Shown piece by piece: positions 21,753-33,309 of a stretch of 64,000 nucleotides of DNA. A model generated the notes under the pieces. That model saw only the letters and a list, made by a program, of their open reading frames with translations. It did no database searches and was not told the DNA's origin. A program made the translations under genes and the position numbers. Each line of letters starts with the position of its first letter. Position 1 is the first letter of the stretch. The stretch covers positions 124,001 to 188,000 of the forward strand of contig CM034412.1 of assembly GCA_019925095.2 (NCBI GenBank), read 5' to 3'. Source of the stretch: Dendrolimus kikuchii (taxonomy: Eukaryota > Arthropoda > Insecta > Lepidoptera > Lasiocampidae).

Positions 21753-21850
21753 GTCTTCACTGTTTGAAATTTAGTGAAAAAATATGTTAATAGAAATAAA
21801 CGGTTTGGAATCGTTCAATATGATATATTTAGTTAAAATATACACATATA

Positions 21851-22101
21851 CAGATATACAATGCAAAAGTGGATGGATGCAGAAGTCGTGGAAGGCCACG
21901 ACACACCTTCCATGATTAAATTGATCGTGTACTAGCAGAAGGTGATGTCAGGAGCCTTAAGAATAGACGAGCGTGCATGACGAGAGCTATGAATGTCAAA
22001 GAAGCAAGTGATGTGTGTAATAATAAGCCTGAATGGCGGTCTGTTGTTCGTGCCTACCCCGCAAGGGAATTGGCGTGAAGTTATGTATGTATGTATGTAC
22101 C
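21851..22101 (+). mobile_element. Family W insertion with 10-bp TSD
   Basis: CAGATATACAATGC to stop and (TATG)n. TTAAAATATA occurs at 21833-21842 and 22102-22111; 8 bases of filler lie at the 5' junction. An in-frame stop near 21917 (ATTAAATTG region) and other changes show decay. Confidence 0.8.
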
Positions 22102-22111
22102 TTAAAATATA

Positions 22112-22671
22112 AATTCTAATTATTGAAATCCAGAGTTTCCTTACATTACAGTAAAGACCATGACTTTCGGCACCTACCAGTTTTCCCCGTCATTTTTGAG
22201 ATACGTAGGGTTTTTGATATGTAGTTCACATTTATCTTTAACTGAATAATTTTACAACAATATCACAAGTATTATATGTGACCCAAACGACACATTAGCG
22301 CAGAGTGGCTGCCATTAGCCCTTGTGATTAGCTCGATGGGCCCCCGACCACGAATAATTCCGGCGATTAATCGCAATACGCGGCTAGCATTCTCTTAAAA
22401 CAGCCCACTCAGGCTTCTACTATCCAAACAGATTGCCTTTTAGACGAAGAAAATAATATCAAATTATTTATTTTGCTATGTAGATACAATATGTACTATT
22501 ACGTAGCTTAGGCTAATCACATGCTGTCTTCTGTAGTATATATGCTACCGCTCTATCGCTTAAGAGTTCACCCTAGTCACCGTTAATGCAGATCACAACT
22601 CATTAATACAGATTGCTATTGCTAATGTAGTATATATAGGGTTATTTACTTAAGCCTTTATTGTATTGTTA
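22112..22671. other. No gene seen
   Basis: Spacer with a GC-richer patch at 22295-22390, no motif. Confidence 0.4.
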
Positions 22672-23112
22672 CAAGTCGCGAAACTCGAATTGAAATGCCG
22701 TTAGAATTACTATAGAGTTTATTGGAACTATACAAACACGTATAACACAGGTACAAATATAACCGAACACAACAAGTCCAAACGTAATGCAGAAGGTCGT
22801 AATTCGTTAAAACGCGCAAAGTCCGTCACTTATTAGATTCCCGATTGTAGTACACACGTCTTGATTTGCTCGTGGTTATCACTCAACTGAGTCCCCTCTC
22901 CATCAGGTCATCGTTTTATACTGCGCAACTGCAATGTTCCCATATTGAAGTCGACTTAATCCGACACACCTGGCTAATGACTGCCATAAAAGATTACAAT
23001 ACAACAATGGGCTGTTTTCTAATCACAAATTTTAAACACAAAGTAAACAAAAGAAGACGACCATAGAAGAATTTAAATGTTATTAGTTCGAACGCCGACG
23101 GGTAATAAATGT
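22672..23112 (+). repeat. Family M dispersed repeat, second copy
   Basis: Co-linear with 10150-10595, with indels. Confidence 0.55.
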
Positions 23113-23340
23113 GCTTTGTTTCAGATATGTAGGTGGATTTTGTTTTTGTCGGGACCAGAGTTCTAAGAGTATATCGTATACCGCTGCAACCGAAAGTTGC
23201 CAAAGTCAACTGTGATTTACAGGTTGAATCCTAGTCCAGGACTTTGATAGCTGACGGACTGCACATTTTTTTTTTTGCAAAATTAAAAGTGATGACGTCA
23301 TCATTTTCAAAGGGAATGCAGCAAAAAGGAATGATTAACA

Positions 23341-23440
23341 CCCGGATTACACTTTTCGTGTAACACAGACTCTGGTAGCGCATTTCACAGTTCTATCGTA
23401 TGCAGAAGAAGCGGTCAAACGATGGCGTAGACCAAAGCGT
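23341..23440 (-). mobile_element. Decayed RT C-terminal fragment (WNALPESV motif)
   Basis: The minus strand reads LLLHTIEL-stop-NALPESVLHEKCNP. Insect non-LTR polymerases commonly have LWNALPESVF...YN here, so the stop is a TGG to TGA change. A second stop lies six codons upstream. Confidence 0.6.
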
Positions 23441-23552
23441 CTTGCTCTTCGATGATTGGATCCTGTAGGGGGAAATCACGTCAAACAGTTCAGCTGCACA
23501 CTCTCCGGAATGTATACAATACCGATAGACTAGCGACCCGGCGTCGATGCTT

Positions 23553-23863
23553 TTTTTCTATTGTAATAGATTAGCAGACAGGCAGACGGTCCACTTGATG
23601 GAGAGCGGTTACCATCGCCTATGGACATTTGCAACACCGAAGGTGCTACAAATGTGCTGCTGCTCTCTTAAGGGAGACTGGAACCTGGCCACTAATATCG
23701 GAACACAACTCAAGGTTGTTATGGCGACATACTTTAGACCAGGGGTGGCAGCCAACCAATCGGACAAATACCCTACCACCTGACTGTGGGTTGTTAAGTC
23801 GCCTCTTACGACAGGCCGCCACAACGCAAGAAATTGTATTCTTTCTCCGTTCCTTCACGGATA
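23553..23863 (-). mobile_element. Family A copy, near full
   Basis: T-run to CACGGATA; the TGCAGGAGATC segment is altered to TGTAATAGATT. Confidence 0.8.
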
Positions 23864-23872
23864 AGGATAATT

Positions 23873-23953
23873 ACATACATAACTTCACGCCACTTCCCTT
23901 GCGGGGTAGGCACGAACAACAGAGCGCCATTAGGCTTATTCTTACACACTTGC
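23873..23953 (-). mobile_element. Family W short fragment
   Basis: TACATACATAACTTCACGCC to TTACACACTTGC, lying between two family A pieces. Confidence 0.75.
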
Positions 23954-23968
23954 TACTTTGCCAAAATT

Positions 23969-24030
23969 AAAACATACTTTAGACCAGGGGCGGTAGCCAT
24001 CCAGTCGGGCAAATGCCCTACCACCTGGTT
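23969..24030 (-). mobile_element. Family A short fragment
   Basis: ACATACTTTAGACCAGGGGC to CCCTACCACCTGG. Confidence 0.7.
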
Positions 24031-24419
24031 GCTCTAGATTTTGAAGCCTTGTATCGACAAGCTGGGCCGTTACCAGCCAACCTCTTGGCTCTTCTCTCAA
24101 TATTCTAGCCGACAAACTGGTTAAATTAGTCAATCTATATTGTTATTCGTAATCTACCTAACCAGCTGGATGCCGTGTTGCGCACATCTCCGCTGACATC
24201 ACACGATGCAATTATATCTCCACACAATACCACTGACTAATTATATTGTCTCATTATGAAAGTTGTTTTAAAACAATGGTAATGATTTATTATTTCGAAT
24301 GTGGACATTCACAATGGCGGCATAATCTCGCTCTTACATCCCACATACACTTTTACTTAAGTATAAGTTATATTAGAGTAGTAAAACTTCATTAGCGTCG
24401 TTATCATGAACGCGGCGTA

Positions 24420-24650
24420 TTTATTCGTGAATTGCAATGGCGGCAAAAGTTACACATAACGACGCCATTTATCTCGTGCTAAAAATATCCTAAGTGTTGA
24501 AACAGAATGTACGCTAGTTCTGTGTAGAGTTCCACGTGATGCTCAAACAGACAAACAAATATTCTCAATGTTGCATTTTAAGAATCTGCTTGTCCGGATT
24601 CGCCCGCTGATGTTTTCACATTTTTAAATTCTTGTACAAAGTCGTCCCTT
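24420..24650. repeat. Family U dispersed repeat
   Basis: Partner of 8820-9140; decayed. Confidence 0.45.
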
Positions 24651-24668
24651 GGACGTTGTCCTGCTCTA

Positions 24669-25025
24669 CATACATACATACATAACTTCACGCCAGTTCC
24701 CTTGCGGGGTAGGCACGAACAACAGAGTACCATTTAGGCTTATTCTTACACACCTCGCTTGCCTCTTTGACATTCATAACTCTTGTCATGCAAGCTCGTC
24801 TGTTCTTAAGGCTCCTGACATCACCTTCTGCTAGTACACGATCAATTTGATCATGGAAGGTGTGTCGTGGCCTTCCACGACTTCTGCATCCATTCACTTT
24901 TGCATTGTATATCTGTTTAGTCATTCTTTCCACATGCCCGAACCACCGGAGCATTCCTTTCCTTACCTTCACCCCGACACTCTCTTTCAGACCAACTCTC
25001 TTTCTTACTTCGGTATTACGAAGTC
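24669..25025 (-). mobile_element. Family W insertion with 12-bp TSD
   Basis: Antisense RT tail, open for VRKGMLRWFGHVERMTKQIY to ARELA. TGTCCTGCTCTA at 24657-24668 recurs at 25026-25037. Like the 7301 copy it lacks the MHDER codons. Confidence 0.9.
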
Positions 25026-25050
25026 TGTCCTGCTCTAAAAAAATAAAAAT

Positions 25051-25318
25051 CTAGAACCCAATTCCAGCGCCACCTATCGGGTCTAATTTTAGATCGAAAC
25101 CATCCCGGGACCCACTCAAACACTAATTTTACATTACTGAAGTTTTAGTAGGGAACCCAAATTTTTTCTAGTAATAAATATAGCCTATACTAATCTGGGA
25201 TACTGTGGCATTCTAATGGTGATAGAGTCTTTGAAATCGGTCTAGTAGTTTTTGAGTTTATTTGATACAAACATACAAAACTACAAATCTTTCCTCTTTA
25301 TAATATTAGCATGAATAT
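25051..25318 (-). mobile_element. Helitron-like element, related to 33519-33774
   Basis: CTAGAACCCAATTCCAGCGC, CCCGGGACCCACTCAAACAC, TTGAAATCGGTC and CTCTTTATAATATTAGCATG; same plan as the element ending at 33774. Confidence 0.5.
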
Positions 25319-25324
25319 TATAAA

Positions 25325-25512
25325 CTAGCTTTTGCCCGCGACTTCATCCGTGTGGAATAGTTAAAAAAAAGTAAGTTAAAAAAACCCCCCCGATTTTGAA
25401 ACATTCCTCATTGGTGCTCCGCTCCTATTGGTCTTAACGCGATGATATATAGCCTATAGTCTTCCTCGATATATGAACTATCTAACAATGAAAGAATTAG
25501 ATATTATTAGAT
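25325..25512 (-). mobile_element. Helitron-like element, truncated
   Basis: A|CTAGCTTTTGCCCGCGACTT and GGTGCTCCGCTCCTATTGG then GATGATATATAGCCTATAG; ends abruptly before family T. Confidence 0.55.
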
Positions 25513-25600
25513 TAATATGTGAAGCAAAAACTTTGTACCCCTTTTTACGAAAATTATGAGGAGTATGAAATTTCGCACATTTATAGTTTATATAGATAAT
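25513..25600 (-). repeat. Family T dispersed repeat fragment
   Basis: Reverse copy of 9490-9590. Confidence 0.55.
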
Positions 25601-25734
25601 TAAATTAATTAAAATTTGTTTTTTTTTTAATGTAAAGTACCTACCGTATATACTTTCATATGCATTTAGTAAAAAGCTGTTTTTTTGACATTACAAACAG
25701 GCACTTCAATTTTACTTATCTGTATATATGTAGA

Positions 25735-25982
25735 CTAACTTTTGCCCGCGTTTTTGACCGCGTGAAATAGTAAAAAAAAATAAGTTAAAAAAACCCCGAT
25801 TTTGAAACATTCTTCATTGGTACTCCGCTCCTATTGGTCTTAGCGTGACGATATATAGCCTATAGCCTTCCTCGATAACTGGGCTATCCAACACTGAAAG
25901 AATTTTTCAAATCAGACCAGTAGTTCCTGAGATTAGCGCGTTCAAACAAACAAACTCTTCAGCTTTATATATTAGTATAAGA
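25735..25982 (-). mobile_element. Helitron-like element, nearly complete
   Basis: Plus strand: ACTAACTTTTGCCCGCG (CTAG end mutated to CTAA), GGTACTCCGCTCCTATTGG, AGCGTGACGATATATAGCC, CAGACCAGTAGTTCCTGAG, then TTAGTATAAGA|T (TC end on the minus strand). Confidence 0.6.
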
Positions 25983-26404
25983 TGAAATAAATGTTCTAAT
26001 AGTGATTTTCTAATTTTATTTTATTTTGTATATGATATATAATTTTATGAATAGTTTAGAAAAGAATAAATAAATAAATGTCAAACCTATTTACAATATT
26101 ATTTTCCGAGACTAGATCTGAGTTAGGAATTTCGAAAGAGGCTTTTTACTCGAACCGATTACACAATCTTACGACATCGATGGAGATTCGTATTTACTTT
26201 CAAATAAAACTTGTTATTATAATATAAATTGATTTAAAGAGATGTAACGAGTGTGTGTACGTATGTTTGTGCAATTAACTAAATACGTGTCGAAACCGCG
26301 GTCGCTTCGAGACGTCCGCCGCGCAATCGCCTCTACACCTTCTCAATCGCTGACGAGCTCGTGTGCAAATATAGCCTCCTAGTAATTGTACAAACAAATA
26401 CAAT
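25983..26404. other. Spacer with GC-rich patch at 26290-26365
   Basis: The patch (ACCGCGGTCGCTTCGAGACG, CCGCCGCGCAATCGCC) is unlike its surroundings; it may be conserved non-coding or promoter-like. No open frame supports an exon. Confidence 0.3.
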
Positions 26405-26752
26405 CCAATATGCCAGGTGGTAGGGTTTTACCGTACAGAATAGAAGCCGAAAGAATACAATTTACTGCGTTGGGGCGGCCTGTCGTAAGAGGCGACTTAA
26501 CAACCCACAGCCAGGTGGTAGAGCATTTGCCCGACTGGATGGTTACCACCCCTGGTCTACAGTATGTCGCCATAATAACCTTGAGTGTTGTGTTCGGCAT
26601 TAGTGACCAGGTTCCAGTTTCCCTTAAGAGAGTAGCAGCGCATTTGTAGCAACTTTGGTGTTGCAAATGTCCATAGACGATGGTAACCGCTTGCCATCAA
26701 GTGGGCCGTCTGCCTGTCTGCTGATCTCCTGCAATAAAAAAAAAAAAAAAAC
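26405..26752 (+). mobile_element. Family A copy with altered 5' end
   Basis: GGTGGTAGGGTTTTACC is followed by AATACAATTTACTGCG and the normal order to a 19-nt poly(A); the first part is a misplaced or duplicated segment. Confidence 0.75.
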
Positions 26753-27225
26753 ACGGCGGGATCGGTAACCCGACGGCACAAACCCACAAGGTAAATTTTG
26801 GTACTTAATATGCTAGGTACTTACCTGGTACTCCAGCCGGCGATGGTGGGAACAGGAACAAGGGGAAACACTAATCTGTCAGTATTTTAAGGGAGGGGCG
26901 CCCCTTGAGAGGAAATATATAAAATATCCTACTAATCAACTACTACAAGGGAAACACTACGGGGATAGATAAATGTCTGTCCAAATACACCCGCGCCTCG
27001 TCCTTTTCCGACACAACTCCCTGATTATATTATAGACACTATTATAATGTTCCACACACTTGCAAATACGGGAAATTCGCAATAATTAATTTAAAACTAA
27101 ATATATTGCGCGAGAGCAATTACCGTGGGTCTTCAATGCAAATCACCGACATACCCGCTTTTTGACGCGATAAAAAAAGTACCGCGTAACAATCCAAAAC
27201 CGGCGCTCAATATCTGTATTCTGAA
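26753..27225. other. No gene seen
   Basis: Unrecognised spacer. Confidence 0.4.
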
Positions 27226-27440
27226 CAAGGGTATTTGCCCAACTGGATGGCTACCACTCCTGGTCTAGAGTATGCCGCCATAACAACTTTGAGTTGTGTT
27301 CCGGCATTAGCGATCAGGTTCCAGTCTCCCTTAAGAGAGCAGCAGCGCATTTGTAGCAACTTTGGTGTTGCAAATGTCCATAGGCGATGGTAACAGCTTT
27401 CCATCAAGTGGGCCGTTTGCCTGTCTGCTGATATCCTGAA
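27226..27440 (+). mobile_element. Family A copy, 5'-truncated
   Basis: GGGTATTTGCCCAACTGG to GATATCCTGAAAAAAAC; the (TATG)n tail of an antisense family W copy follows within 10 bases. Confidence 0.8.
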
Positions 27441-27448
27441 AAAAACTA

Positions 27449-27775
27449 TACATACATACATAACTTCACGCCAGTTCCCTTGCGGGGTAGGCACGAACAA
27501 CAGAGCGCCATTTAGGCCCATTCTTACACACCTCACTTGCTTCTTTGACATTCATAGCTCTTGTCATGCACACTCGTCTGTTCTTAAGGCTCCTGACATC
27601 ACCCTCCGCTAGTACACGATCAATTTGATCATGGAAGGTGTGTCGTGGCCTCCCACGACTTCTGCATCCATCCACTTTTGCATTGTATATCTGTTTAGTC
27701 ATTCTTTCATCATGCATTCTTTCCACATGCCCGAACCACCGGAGCATTCCTTTCCTTACCTTCACTACGACACAA
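27449..27775 (-). mobile_element. Family W copy 1 of the tandem duplication
   Basis: Antisense RT tail open over the VRKGMLRWFGHVERMHDERM to ARELA region, then ACTACGACACAAAAAAAAAA. Diagnostic bases: A at the GCACGAACAA site, CATAGCTC and CACTCG. Confidence 0.9.
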
Positions 27776-28135
27776 AAAAAAAAATAGTAAGCAATAATTA
27801 TTCTTAATTGTTTGCAATTTAACTTAAGGCTCCTATTGCCGCAAAAGGTCGAAAGTGGGATGCAAACGCAACGATTAATCGTTGGTATTTAGTTACGCAC
27901 TGGTTTTTTGATTGTCTCGTCGCGTTGGCAAAAATGGCGGAATGGATCACGCAATAAATATGAGTAACCCTCTATTGACAGAGGATAGGATACAAGAGAG
28001 GACTCACCGATTTTTTTGTCTCGATGCCGATGACGGAAGCCAAGAAACGCAGCACTTCTTGATTTTTATAGTTTATTAATAATTTGCACAGCACTTTTGG
28101 TAAGGGTAGCAAGAGGGTGGCGCACGCACACGTAA

Positions 28136-28429
28136 TTGTTCCGCTGTAACAGATCGACGAGTGAGCCGTCCGCTAGGTGGCGCGGCATTCATAATTTTGA
28201 CGAATTATGGGATAAGGAAAGGGTTATTAGGAGCTGCAAAGGTGTGAAGGAAAGGCACATAGAAGGCACTCGTATTAATTATTACGTGATCCAATTCCTT
28301 AACATATGGCCAATACAGTATTTATTGATCAATAATTTACCAAAAATTATCAAAAGTTTTCACGATATAAGACGTAACGTGCTCTTTTCGTATTTTTTCT
28401 ATTGCTATTTTAATTTAAGAAAACAGTAG
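28136..28429 (+). other. 97-codon open frame, no known domain
   Basis: Peptide with NFDELWDKERVIRSCKGV and a hydrophobic C-terminal half. No start context, splice signals or homologous domain that I know. It is present twice only because of the tandem duplication (30701-30994). Probably spurious. Confidence 0.15.
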
Positions 28430-28507
28430 ACCAATTCACCTCCGAACTATGATCATGAAACCATTGTTTACACGATAGACGCTGTTTTCTTACATTTATC
28501 AACAAGT

Positions 28508-28848
28508 GACGCTCGCGGACCGCGTTCGTAATACCGAAGTAAGAAAGAGAGTTGGTCTGTTCGGGCATGTGGAAAGAATGCATGATGAAAGAATGACTAA
28601 ACAGATATACAATGCAGAAGTGGATGGATGCAGAAGTCGTGGAAGGCCACGACACACCTTCCATGATCAAATTGATCGTGTACTAGCGGAGGGTGATGTC
28701 AGGAGCCTTAAGAACAGACGAGCGTTCATCACAAGAGTTATGAATGTCAAAGAAGCAAGTGAGGTGTGTAAGAATAAGCCTAAATGGCGCTCTGTTGTTC
28801 GTGCCTACCCCGCAAGGGAACTGGCGTGAAGTTATGTATGTATGTATG
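28508..28848 (+). mobile_element. Family W insertion with 11-bp TSD, deleted subfamily
   Basis: TATCAACAAGT at 28497-28507 recurs at 28849-28859. The frame from GACGCTCGCGGACCGCG to ARELA lacks the same 45 bp (15 codons) as the 341 copy, and has GCAGAAGTGG (Glu) where most copies have GCAAAAGTGG (Lys). Confidence 0.9.
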
Positions 28849-28859
28849 TATCAACAAGT

Positions 28860-29291
28860 TCTGACTATTTTTTTCTGGGATTCTTATTTAATTAAAACCA
28901 CGTACGTTCCTCGGAAAAATGTATATTTTTTACTCTCTTTTAATCTCATGTGGACTGTATTCACACAACATTCCTATTTCACCACAAATAACAAAAACCA
29001 TAGAAAACATTAAACATCATTCTACTACTTCGATTTCTATCAAAACAGGTTTATTATTTTTAAATACTACTATATTTTATTCGCAATGAAATAATAATGC
29101 TTCTGAAAAATGACCACGTCTATCGCCCGAATAATCCTCAAGGACGTTGCCGTTGCTACAAGCCTTAATTAATACTGATGTCACAAATTTATCTTGTAGA
29201 CTAACGGTAACATTTGAACTGGATCACTTGGCCCATAGTTTACATTTAATTGCACGGTTCTTTATTTTTTAGAGAAAGCCTAATTATGTAA
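28860..29291. other. No gene seen, inside unit 1
   Basis: AT-rich, no recognised family. Confidence 0.4.
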
Positions 29292-29500
29292 TCTTAATAT
29301 ATATAAATTACGTGTCACGTTGTTTGTCCGCGATGGACTCCTAAACTATTTCACCGATTTTAATCAAATTTGCACACCGTGTGCAGTTTGATCCGACTTG
29401 AAAGATGGGATAGCTTACATTTGGACCCGGTAGGTGGCGCTGGAATCGGGTTCTAAATTTTATTTCTTCAGGGCAGAACAACGTCTGCCGGGACAGCTAG
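29292..29500 (+). mobile_element. Helitron-like element, 209 bp
   Basis: A|TCTTAATATATATAAATT to AACGTCTGCCGGGACAGCTAG|T; body TTGTCCGCGATGGACTCC, CCCGGTAGGTGGCGCTGG. Short but with both expected ends. Confidence 0.65.
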
Positions 29501-30013
29501 TTTAATATAAAAAAATATATAAAAAATACAAATTTAAACAAATTATGTTACCATATAACTAATTACGTGTAATTCAAGTTTCCTTAATTTCTATATAGTT
29601 TAAAACATCGGAATAATTAAATCAATTATAATTTAAATTAAAAATAAACCTATAAATTAAACATTAAATTTAAATAAATATTAACAAAAACTCGATCAAA
29701 AAATCTAGAACTAGTCCAACCCCACCAGACCGCAGTCACGAAGCAGCGTACTTAGAAGGCTTAAGTTTTAGAAGGTTTATCCTGTAGTTAGATGACAGCT
29801 TTGCTGTAGTATTGCTGCTAGTTACATAAGTAGCTTTATATTACTTATGTAACTAAGTTAGCATTATAATTTATTGACAGTAAAAGTGGTATAAAGACAT
29901 GACAGTGATGGCAACGCGGCGCATTTGGGAATCACTTTCGCCGGCAATTAGAACCTCCCCGACCCACCTCTCACTTTTCACGTATTTCTGCGCGTAACGG
30001 AACGTGTTCAAAA
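29501..30013. other. No gene seen, inside unit 1
   Basis: Contains the inverted pair CTAGTTACATAAGTAGCTTT / AAAGTAATATAAAG-like near 29818-29850 (TTACATAAGT..ACTTATGTAA), a small hairpin. Confidence 0.4.
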
Positions 30014-30340
30014 CACATACATACATAACTTCACGCCAGTTCCCTTGCGGGGTAGGCACGGACAACAGAGCGCCATTTAGGCCCATTCTTACACACCTCA
30101 CTTGCTTCTTTGACATTCATAGCTCTTGTCATGCACACTCGTCTGTTCTTAAGGCTCCTGACATCACCCTCCGCTAGTACACGATCAATTTGATCATGGA
30201 AGGTGTGTCGTGGCCTCCCACGACTTCTGCATCCATCCACTTTTGCATTGTATATCTGTTTAGTCATTCTTTCATCATGCATTCTTTCCACATGCCCGAA
30301 CCACCGGAGCATTCCTTTCCTTACCTTCACTACGACACAA
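30014..30340 (-). mobile_element. Family W copy 2: recombinant of copies 1 and 3
   Basis: Position 30061 is G as in copy 3 (A in copy 1), while 30122-30123 (GC) and all later differences match copy 1 rather than copy 3 (AT). Left part copy 3-like, right part copy 1-like. Confidence 0.95.
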
Positions 30341-31072
30341 AAAAAAAAATAGTAAGCAATAATTATTCTTAATTGTTTGCAATTTAACTTAAGGCTCCTA
30401 TTGCCGCAAAAGGTCGAAAGTGGGATGCAAACGCAACGATTAATCGTTGGTATTTAGTTACGCACTGGTTTTTTGATTGTCTCGTCGCGTTGGCAAAAAT
30501 GGCGGAATGGATCACGCAATAAATATGAGTAACCCTCTATTGACAGAGGATAGGATACAAGAGAGGACTCACCGATTTTTTTGTCTCGATGCCGATGACG
30601 GAAGCCAAGAAACGCAGCACTTCTTGATTTTTATAGTTTATTAATAATTTGCACAGCACTTTTGGTAAGGGTAGCAAGAGGGTGGCGCACGCACACGTAA
30701 TTGTTCCGCTGTAACAGATCGACGAGTGAGCCGTCCGCTAGGTGGCGCGGCATTCATAATTTTGACGAATTATGGGATAAGGAAAGGGTTATTAGGAGCT
30801 GCAAAGGTGTGAAGGAAAGGCACATAGAAGGCACTCGTATTAATTATTACGTGATCCAATTCCTTAACATATGGCCAATACAGTATTTATTGATCAATAA
30901 TTTACCAAAAATTATCAAAAGTTTTCACGATATAAGACGTAACGTGCTCTTTTCGTATTTTTTCTATTGCTATTTTAATTTAAGAAAACAGTAGACCAAT
31001 TCACCTCCGAACTATGATCATGAAACCATTGTTTACACGATAGACGCTGTTTTCTTACATTTATCAACAAGT

Positions 31073-31413
31073 GACGCTCGCGGACCGCGTTCGTAATACC
31101 GAAGTAAGAAAGAGAGTTGGTCTGTTCGGGCATGTGGAAAGAATGCATGATGAAAGAATGACTAAACAGATATACAATGCAGAAGTGGATGGATGCAGAA
31201 GTCGTGGAAGGCCACGACACACCTTCCATGATCAAATTGATCGTGTACTAGCGGAGGGTGATGTCAGGAGCCTTAAGAACAGACGAGCGTTCATCACAAG
31301 AGTTATGAATGTCAAAGAAGCAAGTGAGGTGTGTAAGAATAAGCCTAAATGGCGCTCTGTTGTTCGTGCCTACCCCGCAAGGGAACTGGCGTGAAGTTAT
31401 GTATGTATGTATG
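31073..31413 (+). mobile_element. Family W insertion, duplicate of 28508-28848
   Basis: Same insertion carried by the tandem duplication, with its TSD at 31062-31072 and 31414-31424; not an independent event. Confidence 0.95.
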
Positions 31414-31856
31414 TATCAACAAGTTCTGACTATTTTTTTCTGGGATTCTTATTTAATTAAAACCACGTACGTTCCTCGGAAAAATGTATATTTTTTACTC
31501 TCTTTTAATCTCATGTGGACTGTATTCACACAACATTCCTATTTCACCACAAATAACAAAAACCATAGAAAACATTAAACATCATTCTACTACTTCGATT
31601 TCTATCAAAACAGGTTTATTATTTTTAAATACTACTATATTTTATTCGCAATGAAATAATAATGCTTCTGAAAAATGACCACGTCTATCGCCCGAATAAT
31701 CCTCAAGGACGTTGCCGTTGCTACAAGCCTTAATTAATACTGATGTCACAAATTTATCTTGTAGACTAACGGTAACATTTGAACTGGATCACTTGGCCCA
31801 TAGTTTACATTTAATTGCACGGTTCTTTATTTTTTAGAGAAAGCCTAATTATGTAA

Positions 31857-32065
31857 TCTTAATATATATAAATTACGTGTCACGTTGTTTGTCCGCGATG
31901 GACTCCTAAACTATTTCACCGATTTTAATCAAATTTGCACACCGTGTGCAGTTTGATCCGACTTGAAAGATGGGATAGCTTACATTTGGACCCGGTAGGT
32001 GGCGCTGGAATCGGGTTCTAAATTTTATTTCTTCAGGGCAGAACAACGTCTGCCGGGACAGCTAG
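31857..32065 (+). mobile_element. Helitron-like element, duplicate of 29292-29500
   Basis: Carried by the tandem duplication. Confidence 0.75.
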
Positions 32066-32578
32066 TTTAATATAAAAAAATATATAAAAAATACAAATTT
32101 AAACAAATTATGTTACCATATAACTAATTACGTGTAATTCAAGTTTCCTTAATTTCTATATAGTTTAAAACATCGGAATAATTAAATCAATTATAATTTA
32201 AATTAAAAATAAACCTATAAATTAAACATTAAATTTAAATAAATATTAACAAAAACTCGATCAAAAAATCTAGAACTAGTCCAACCCCACCAGACCGCAG
32301 TCACGAAGCAGCGTACTTAGAAGGCTTAAGTTTTAGAAGGTTTATCCTGTAGTTAGATGACAGCTTTGCTGTAGTATTGCTGCTAGTTACATAAGTAGCT
32401 TTATATTACTTATGTAACTAAGTTAGCATTATAATTTATTGACAGTAAAAGTGGTATAAAGACATGACAGTGATGGCAACGCGGCGCATTTGGGAATCAC
32501 TTTCGCCGGCAATTAGAACCTCCCCGACCCACCTCTCACTTTTCACGTATTTCTGCGCGTAACGGAACGTGTTCAAAA

Positions 32579-32950
32579 CACATACATACATAACTTCACG
32601 CCAGTTCCCTTGCGGGGTAGGCACGGACAACAGAGCGCCATTTAGGCCCATTCTTACACACCTCACTTGCTTCTTTGACATTCATAATTCTTGTCATGCA
32701 AGCTCGTCTGTTCTTAAGGCTCCTGATATCACCCTCCGCTAGTACACGATCAATTTGATCATGGAAGGTGTGTCGTGGCCTTCCACGACTTCTGCATCCA
32801 TCCACTTTTGCATTGTATATCTGTTTAGTCATTCTTTCATCATGCATTCTTTCCACATGCCCGAACCACCGGAGCATTCCTTTCCTTACCTTCACCCCGA
32901 CACTCTCTTTCAGACCAACTCTCTTTCTTACTTCGGTATTACGAACGCGG
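32579..32950 (-). mobile_element. Family W copy 3, right flank of the duplication
   Basis: Extends further 5' than copies 1 and 2, adding KESVGVK and the RNTEVRKRVGL segment. Diagnostic CACGGAC, CATAATTC, AAGCTCG and GATATC. Confidence 0.9.
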
Positions 32951-33046
32951 TTCAAAATATTAATACGTAACATTGTGAAAATAATATTAGTAGAAATATA
33001 GGCAATTATATTTTTGTTTTTACTGATAAAATAAATAAATATTTAA

Positions 33047-33274
33047 TTTACATATAATCGAATACAATGCAAGAAAACTTAACTTATTTGTATTGTACAT
33101 ACATACATACATACATAACTTCACGCCAGTTCCCTTGCGGGGTAGGCACGAATAACAGAGTGCCATTTAGGCTTATTCTTACACACCTCACTTGCCTCTT
33201 TGACATTTTGTATTGTATTCTACTCATAGTCCCTCAAGACTATAAGTAGAATACTGAGCCCAGATCACCGTCTT
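33047..33274 (-). mobile_element. Family V 3' end, interrupted by family W
   Basis: On the minus strand: AGACGGTGATCTGGGCTCAG, TATTCTACTTATAG, CTTGAGGGACTATGAG, then AAGTTAAGTTTTCTTGCATT; same order as 52206-52326. Split by 33098-33206. Confidence 0.75.
33098..33206 (-). mobile_element. Family W 109-bp insertion with 11-bp TSD
   Basis: TTTGTATTGTA at 33087-33097 recurs at 33207-33217. The intact family V copies at 50168 and 51878 show the pre-insertion sequence. Confidence 0.9.
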
Positions 33275-33309
33275 ATATCTAGACCGCGATTCCAGCGCCA
33301 CTGAAGAGT

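Larger units (their letters stand above)
27500..30061. repeat. Tandem duplication, unit 1 (2565-bp period)
   Basis: The sequence from within the family W copy at 27449 to the one at 30014 is repeated at +2565 bp. Paired frames (28136/30701, 28410/30975, 28744/31309) translate identically and no indel shifts the offset. The unit holds a family W insertion, a Helitron-like element and about 1.6 kb of unclassified DNA. Confidence 0.95.
30065..32626. repeat. Tandem duplication, unit 2
   Basis: Second copy of the 2565-bp unit. It runs from the hybrid family W copy to the third one. Confidence 0.95.

Noticed and set aside
28744..29013. 89-codon frame repeated at 31309
   Set aside because: Shadow of family W; the repeat is due to the tandem duplication.
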